From: RGIG5057 sp964371585 | Lineage (GTDB): Bacteria > Bacillota > Clostridia > TANB77 > CAG-465 | DNA length: 64,000 nt | Assembly: GCA_964371585.1 (NCBI GenBank) | Contig: CAYJMD010000001.1 | Span: 62,001 to 126,000 of the forward strand | Direction of reading: 5' to 3' | Part shown: positions 59,136 through 64,000 of the stretch, in pieces | Numbering within the stretch: position 1 is the stretch's first letter | Layout of the letters: each line of letters starts with the position of its first letter | Position numbers and translations under genes: made by a program | The notes under the pieces: model-generated | The model's database searches: none | The model's input: only the letters and a program-made list of their open reading frames with translations | What the model was told of the DNA's origin: nothing

Positions 59136-60704
59136 ATGAAATTTACAAATTTAAATCAAAATATTCTTAAAGCTTTAAGTGAGATGGGCTTTGAAGAAAT
59201 GACACCAATACAAGAAAATTCTATACCTCAAATTCAAACAGGTAAAGACTTTATTGGTATATCTCATACAGGATCTGGAAAAACATGTGCTTTTGCAACT
59301 CCTATTATAAACATGATAGAGGATAATAAATTAATCGAACATATTATTTTATGTCCTACTAGGGAACTTGTTATACAAACTTGTGAAGAGTTTAAAAAAA
59401 TAGGTAAATATGTAAAAGAGTTAAAAGTTGTGCCAGTTTATGGTGGACAACAAATAGACAGACAACTTATTGCACTAAGAAAAAAACCTAATGTTGTTGT
59501 TGCAACTCCAGGTAGACTTATGGATCACATGAGAAAGAAAACAATTAAATTAGACAATTTAAAATCTTTAGTTTTAGATGAAGCTGATGAAATGTTAAAC
59601 ATGGGATTTAGAGAAGATTTAGACTTTATACTATCTAACGCAAATGAGAATATACAAACAGTACTATTTTCAGCAACTATGTCAAAAGATATAATGAATA
59701 TTACAAAAAAATATTTAAAAGAAGATGCTGTTAAATATGTTGTAGAACATAAAGCTATAAATTCACCTAAAATATCTCAGTATATAATTAAATTACATAA
59801 TACTAAAAAAATGGAAGCTATGACTAGAATTTTAGATAGTGAAGATATAAACTTATCAGTTGTATTTTGTAATACAAAAAGAATGGTTGATGAACTTGTA
59901 TCTGAACTTAGTATAAGAGGATATTTATGTGCTGGACTTCATTCAGATGTAAAACAATCTCAACGTGATGTAATTATGAAAAAATTTAGAACAGGTAAAA
60001 TTAATATATTAATTGCTACTGATGTTGCTGCTCGTGGTATAGATGTTGATGGTGTTGAAGTTGTATTTAACTATGACCTTCCGATGGACGAAGAATTCTA
60101 TGTACATAGAATAGGTAGAACTGGAAGAGCTGGTAAAGAAGGGAAAGCTATCAGTTTTGTAAGTCAAAGAGATGGAAATGCACTAAGAAACTTAGAAAGA
60201 TTCTTAAAGAAAAAGTTTGATGAATATGAAATACCATCAAATGAAAAAACTTTAAGTAAAAAATATTCTAAACTATTTGGGGAAGCTACTAAAATTATCT
60301 TAAAAGGCAATTTAGAGAAAGAAATAGCTGCTATAGATGAATTTTTAGAAAGTAATGAAGTTAGTTTAATTGAATTTGCAGCAAGTTTAGTTCAAAAAGA
60401 AGTTGGCGAAGCTGTAATAGAAAAAATTAATTTTAAAGATAAATCAGAAGTTGGAGAAGGTAAAGTAAGATTATTTATTACTCTTGGTAAAAAAGATAAT
60501 GTAAATAGAAATACTTTAAGAGACTTTATTGTTGATACTTGTAAAGTTGATAGATCATACATTCATAATTGTGAAGTGTTAGATAAATTTGCTTTTGTAA
60601 CTGTATCAAATAGCATAGATAAAGCTATAATAAAAAAATTACACGGTATGTCATACAACAAAAGAAAAATATGTGTAGAACAAAGCCAAGGTAAAAAGAA
60701 ATAA
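59136..60704 (+). CDS. DEAD-box RNA helicase with DbpA-type RNA-binding domain
   Basis: 522 residues. The Q motif MTPIQENSIPQI is followed by SHTGSGKT, TPGRLMDH, LDEADEMLNMGF, FSATMS and, in the second RecA domain, VAARGIDV and HRIGRTGRAGKEG. The last 80 residues (KVRLFITLGKKDNVNRNTLR to the end) form the DbpA/CsdA-type RRM that targets rRNA. Probably acts in ribosome assembly or cold adaptation. The start is ATG 59136 after AAGGAG; the frame reaches 59082, inside the promoter. Confidence 0.93.
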   Translation: MKFTNLNQNILKALSEMGFEEMTPIQENSIPQIQTGKDFIGISHTGSGKTCAFATPIINMIEDNKLIEHIILCPTRELVIQTCEEFKKIGKYVKELKVVPVYGGQQIDRQLIALRKKPNVVVATPGRLMDHMRKKTIKLDNLKSLVLDEADEMLNMGFREDLDFILSNANENIQTVLFSATMSKDIMNITKKYLKEDAVKYVVEHKAINSPKISQYIIKLHNTKKMEAMTRILDSEDINLSVVFCNTKRMVDELVSELSIRGYLCAGLHSDVKQSQRDVIMKKFRTGKINILIATDVAARGIDVDGVEVVFNYDLPMDEEFYVHRIGRTGRAGKEGKAISFVSQRDGNALRNLERFLKKKFDEYEIPSNEKTLSKKYSKLFGEATKIILKGNLEKEIAAIDEFLESNEVSLIEFAASLVQKEVGEAVIEKINFKDKSEVGEGKVRLFITLGKKDNVNRNTLRDFIVDTCKVDRSYIHNCEVLDKFAFVTVSNSIDKAIIKKLHGMSYNKRKICVEQSQGKKK

Positions 60705-60709
60705 TAATT

Positions 60710-60748
60710 AAGTCAAAGTATATTTAAAAGATGTACTTTGGCTTTTTT
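60710..60748 (+). terminator. Intrinsic terminator of the helicase gene
   Basis: 11-bp stem AAGTCAAAGTA (60710-60720) / TACTTTGGCTT (60734-60744), one T-G pair, T run. Confidence 0.85.
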
Positions 60749-60788
60749 ATTCGTATAATGTTTAAAATAGCATAGTTACCCTAATTAC

Positions 60789-60817
60789 TTGAAAAATAAG
60801 GAAAAAAGGTATATAAT
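60789..60817 (+). promoter_or_regulatory. Promoter of the rel-tdk operon
   Basis: TTGAAA (60789-60794), 17 bases, TATAAT (60812-60817). The leader is about 60 bases. Confidence 0.8.
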
Positions 60818-60886
60818 ATATCATAATAATATTAAACAAAATATTACTTAAAATTTATAAATACATCAAAGTAAGGGGGCTTAAAA

Positions 60887-63022
60887 ATGGAAGAACATTT
60901 AATAGCAATACTTAAAGAAAACAATATTGATTATGATGAGAAATATTTAATGAAAGTAATTAATTATGCAAAAGAAAATTATGGGAATAAATTAAGATAT
61001 TCAAAGCAAACATTATATGAACACTCGCTAGGTGTAGCAATAGAAGTAGCTAAACTTAAACTAGATATAACAAGTATTTATGCTTGTATATTACATGAAC
61101 TTGTAAAAACTGATGTTGATTTTAAAGATGTTACTGAGCTTTTTTCTAAAGAAATAGTAGATATAATTAAAGGTCTTGGCAAAGTATCATATTTAAATTA
61201 TACAGCTAGAACTAAAATTGATGAAAATAATTTAAGAAAACTGTTTATGGCTATTGCTCAAGATATACGTGTAGTTATAATAAAACTTGTAGATAGATTA
61301 TACAACATGAGACAAGCAAATGATATGGATGAAGAGTTTAGACTATTAAAAGCTAAAGAAAATTTAGAAATATATTCTCCAATTGCTCATAGACTTGGTA
61401 TATCTCATATTAAATCTGAACTTGAAGATATATCATTTAGAATATTATATAAAGATGAATATGCAAGTATTAAGAAAAAAATAGATATAAAAAAACATGA
61501 ACGTGAAGAGTACATAAATAATAAGATAGAAGAGTTAAATAAAGAGTTAAAAGATAATAATGTTAAAGCAACAATAATTGGTAGACCTAAACATTTCTAT
61601 AGTATATATAAAAAAATGAAGGAAAAAGGTTGTGACATAGATGGTATTTTTGATTTACTAGCTATACGAATTATAGTTAACTCAATTAAAGATTGTTACA
61701 TAGTACTTGGCATAATTCATAGTAAATATAAACCGATGCCAGGTAGATTTAAAGATTATATAGCTATGCCTAAAACAAATAATTATCAATCATTACATAC
61801 AACTGTTTTTGGTAATAATAATAGTCCTTTTGAAGTTCAAATTCGTACATGGGATATGCAAAGGTTTGCAGAGTATGGAGCAGCAGCACATTTTATATAC
61901 AAAGAAAAAACTACAAGTATGGATGCTACAGAGCAAAAAATACTTTGGATTAGACAAACTTTAGAACTTCAAAAAGAGTTATCTGAAAATGTAAATAACT
62001 TAAAAGACTTTAAAGGTGAACTTTTTGGAGAGGAAGTTTTTGTATTTACTCCCAAAGGAGATATTAAAGCCCTTCCTAAAGGAGCTACAACAATAGATCT
62101 TGCATATAATATACATCAAAATATAGCAGAAAAAATGATAGGTAGTAAGATAAATGGTAAACTTGTTCCGATATTTACTAAACTTAAAAATACTGATGTT
62201 GTGGAAATTATTACTGCCAAAAATTCTAAAGGACCAAGTTTTGACTGGCTTAAAAATGTTAAAACACATTCAGCAAGAAATAAGATAATTGCTACTTTAA
62301 AGAAAAAGGATAGTAAAATATATATTTCAAGAGGTAAAGAGTTATTTGATAAAGAGATTAAGAAAAGAAAAATTACTAAAAATGAACTTTTAAAAGAAGA
62401 GTTATTATCTCAAATGGTTAAAGGTCTTAATTTAAATACATTAGATGCTGTATATGAAAATATAGGATTTGGTAATTTATCATATGTTAAAGCTGTTAAT
62501 AGATTAGTAGAAGAATACAGTAAAAAATATAAATCGGATGAACTAAAATCAAAAGTAGTAAATAGAAAAATGGCAGATAATAAAAGTGCCATTGTAGTTG
62601 AAGGTTTAACTAATTGTCTTATTAAATTTTCTAAATGTTGCTCTCCTATACCAGGAGACGATATCATAGGATATATTACATATTCTAAAGGTGTATCTAT
62701 ACATAGAAAAGATTGTAGTAATTTAAAAGACTTAGACATTACAAATAGAAAAATTAATGTTAAATGGAAAGATAAAATTAAAACAGTATTTAGTACTAAT
62801 TTAATAATATTTGCTAACTACAGAGAGGCTGTAACTATTGACATAATAAAAAAAGTTAATGATTTAGGTATTAGTTTTGAAGGTATTAAAGCAAATAAAA
62901 CAGATGGTAGTGAGCTTATTATAAATTTAACGATTACAGCAGAAAATATAGAGTCAGTAAATAAAGTTATAAGAGAAATAAAAAAAATAGATAGTGTATA
63001 CGAGGTTAAAAGAGCGAGGTAG
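60887..63022 (+). CDS. rel: RelA/SpoT-family (p)ppGpp enzyme with altered hydrolase motif
   Basis: 711 residues, the full long-Rel layout. The N-terminal HD domain keeps EHSLGVA (His46) and KLVDRLYNMR, but the core reads LHELVKTD (His70-Glu71...Lys74-Thr75) where active hydrolases have HDVVEDT. Hydrolysis is therefore doubtful. The synthetase domain is intact: GRPKHFYSIYKKM, PGRFKDYIAMPK (RFKD, the type found in bifunctional enzymes), YQSLHTTVFG and FEVQIRT. TGS (VFTPKGDIKALPKGATTIDL), a Cys-rich conserved region (CCSPIPGDD) and an ACT domain follow. AAGGGGG precedes the ATG; tdk follows after 4 bases. Confidence 0.93.
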   Translation: MEEHLIAILKENNIDYDEKYLMKVINYAKENYGNKLRYSKQTLYEHSLGVAIEVAKLKLDITSIYACILHELVKTDVDFKDVTELFSKEIVDIIKGLGKVSYLNYTARTKIDENNLRKLFMAIAQDIRVVIIKLVDRLYNMRQANDMDEEFRLLKAKENLEIYSPIAHRLGISHIKSELEDISFRILYKDEYASIKKKIDIKKHEREEYINNKIEELNKELKDNNVKATIIGRPKHFYSIYKKMKEKGCDIDGIFDLLAIRIIVNSIKDCYIVLGIIHSKYKPMPGRFKDYIAMPKTNNYQSLHTTVFGNNNSPFEVQIRTWDMQRFAEYGAAAHFIYKEKTTSMDATEQKILWIRQTLELQKELSENVNNLKDFKGELFGEEVFVFTPKGDIKALPKGATTIDLAYNIHQNIAEKMIGSKINGKLVPIFTKLKNTDVVEIITAKNSKGPSFDWLKNVKTHSARNKIIATLKKKDSKIYISRGKELFDKEIKKRKITKNELLKEELLSQMVKGLNLNTLDAVYENIGFGNLSYVKAVNRLVEEYSKKYKSDELKSKVVNRKMADNKSAIVVEGLTNCLIKFSKCCSPIPGDDIIGYITYSKGVSIHRKDCSNLKDLDITNRKINVKWKDKIKTVFSTNLIIFANYREAVTIDIIKKVNDLGISFEGIKANKTDGSELIINLTITAENIESVNKVIREIKKIDSVYEVKRAR

Positions 63023-63026
63023 ATAT

Positions 63027-63599
63027 ATGGCGAAATTATATTTTAGATATGGAGCAATGGGTTCTGGTAAATCTATTGACTTACTTAAAGTAGCGTACAA
63101 TTATGAAGAAAGAGGACACAAAATCATGTGTTTTAATGCTAGAATAGATACAAGAAATGAAGATAGTAAAATATTTACAAGAATAGGTATATCTAAAGAT
63201 GCACATTTATTTGATAAAGAAACAAATATGTATGATGTAGTATTAACTCAAAAGTTTTTACCAGCTGCGGTCCTTATTGATGAATCACAGTTTTTAAGTA
63301 AAAAGCAAGTAAATGAGTTATCTGATGTAGTTGATTATCTAAATATACCAGTTATATGCTATGGACTTAGAACAGATTTTCAAAATAATTTTTTTGAAGG
63401 CTCACATAGATTGTTTGAGCTTGCAGATAAAATTGAAGAAATTAAAACTATATGTAAATGTTCGGCTAAAGCTACTCACAATGCTAGATTTATAGATGGT
63501 AAAATGCAAGTATCTGGAAATCAGGTATTTATAGGAGATACAGAATATAAAGCATTATGTAGAAAATGTTATAAAGAAGAAATTAACAAAGTTAAGTAA
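63027..63599 (+). CDS. tdk: Thymidine kinase
   Basis: 190 residues, type II Tdk. The P-loop is YGAMGSGKS (about 8-16). DESQFL (about 85-90) is Walker B, and the zinc-binding cysteines are CKCSAKA and CRKC at the end. It salvages thymidine to dTMP. The start ATG 63027 sits five bases after the rel stop, with GAGG in the rel terminal codons as ribosome site; the in-frame start at 62994 is inside rel. Confidence 0.95.
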   Translation: MAKLYFRYGAMGSGKSIDLLKVAYNYEERGHKIMCFNARIDTRNEDSKIFTRIGISKDAHLFDKETNMYDVVLTQKFLPAAVLIDESQFLSKKQVNELSDVVDYLNIPVICYGLRTDFQNNFFEGSHRLFELADKIEEIKTICKCSAKATHNARFIDGKMQVSGNQVFIGDTEYKALCRKCYKEEINKVK

Positions 63600-63612
63600 T
63601 GGGAGAAAATGA

Positions 63613-64000
63613 ATGAAAACAAAAGATATAATATGTATAAAAGTTGGTAGTGAAGATTACCCTACTAACTGTTATATAATTAAAGATAGTAATAAAAATG
63701 CAATTGTAATAGATCCAGGATATGATACTGAAAAAATCATTAAAACTATAAATGATAATAATTTAATTTTGAGAAAAATATTGCTTACTCATACTCATGC
63801 AGATCATATAGGAGAACTTGAAAATTTACTTAACGCTTATGATTGTAATGTAATGGTACATAAAAATGATGTAGATGGATTTACAGATGATGATAAAGCA
63901 TATTTTTCAATGCTGGGTATAATGAAAATTAATGTACCTAAAGATAGAATAGAGTATTTTGAAGATAAGGATGTTATAAATGTAGGTAGTATAAGTTTAG
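63613..64000 (+). CDS. Metallo-beta-lactamase-fold hydrolase, 3'-truncated by the window
   Basis: 129 codons visible. The zinc motif THTHADHIG (about 59-67) and the opening TNCYIIKDSNKNAIVIDPGY are those of the glyoxalase II-like/YqgX group. The reaction may be hydrolysis of S-lactoylglutathione-type or other thioesters; unassigned. Start ATG 63613 after GGGAGAAAA, 13 bases after tdk. The rest of the gene lies outside the window. Confidence 0.85.
   Translation, partial: MKTKDIICIKVGSEDYPTNCYIIKDSNKNAIVIDPGYDTEKIIKTINDNNLILRKILLTHTHADHIGELENLLNAYDCNVMVHKNDVDGFTDDDKAYFSMLGIMKINVPKDRIEYFEDKDVINVGSISL

Noticed and set aside
1..64000. UGA recoded as Trp (as in some low-GC lineages)
   Set aside because: Several genes end at UGA in the right place and no UGA interrupts a conserved protein; Trp codons are TGG.

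Overview
The window is very AT-rich and almost every gene lies on the + strand. It looks like a chromosomal segment of a low-GC, endospore-forming Firmicute, probably an uncultured gut-type member of the Clostridia; that placement is inference. The support is the Firmicute order ylxM-ffh-rpsP-khpA-rimM-trmD-rplS, the order SRP RNA-dnaX-ybaB-recR, a walR-walK-like pair, spoIVA, a BofC-like gene and a DUF3048 (YerB-type) gene. UGA is an ordinary stop here (for example at the ends of the genes finishing at 27419 and 58677).

Layout. 1-3580: 3' part of rnr, a membrane protein, trmB, tRNA-His and tRNA-Gln. 3600-6030: a DUF4358-like protein and a ClpX-like unfoldase. 6070-10000: the SRP/ribosome operon. 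10000-30060: accessory metabolism and surface genes. These include a histidine phosphatase, an ABC exporter, a CDF metal transporter, an 890-residue carotenoid-oxygenase-like protein with a C-terminal START/SRPBCC-like domain, nucleotide house-cleaning enzymes (deoxyribonucleotidase, dCMP deaminase, Ham1-like, MazG-like), a Ppx/GppA-like protein, a YgjV-GNAT fusion, and two anchored surface proteins. 30280-39680: a nested mobile-element array. 39581-43400: rbgA (ylqF), a degenerate DprA, spoIVA and a zinc-ribbon protein. 43649-48245: three tandem pilin-like LamG surface proteins. 48380-64000: galE, DUF3048, BofC-like, SRP RNA, dnaX-ybaB-recR, murI, walRK, tatD, a DEAD-box helicase, a Rel-type (p)ppGpp enzyme with a damaged hydrolase motif, tdk and a truncated metallo-beta-lactamase-fold gene.

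Mobile array. The first ~31 codons of rbgA occur intact once (39581) and as broken copies at 31041 and 32808, with a badly decayed fourth copy near 30286. Each broken copy stops at the same place, the Trp codon of the conserved NINW/YPGHM motif. After copies B and C comes the same kind of element end: a 23-bp hairpin followed by a shared motif ending in TTTTTACATATTTAG; the decayed copy has the motif without the hairpin. I read this as successive insertions of serine-recombinase elements into the 5' end of rbgA, each insertion supplying a fresh 5' end. The youngest unit (32903-39673) carries a 545-residue protein with a HEPN-like RNIFAH motif, directly coupled to a large serine recombinase. 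That recombinase is split in two by a 3.17-kb GC-richer cassette holding a membrane metallopeptidase-like gene, an Erm-type rRNA methyltransferase, a MalK-type ATPase and the first 21 codons of a lipoprotein. The cassette is flanked by TGAAT repeats, and removing it restores the recombinase reading frame exactly.

The two observations most worth follow-up are this rbgA-targeted array with its erm cassette, and the carotenoid-oxygenase/START fusion, which keeps all four iron-ligand histidines with family-like spacing.
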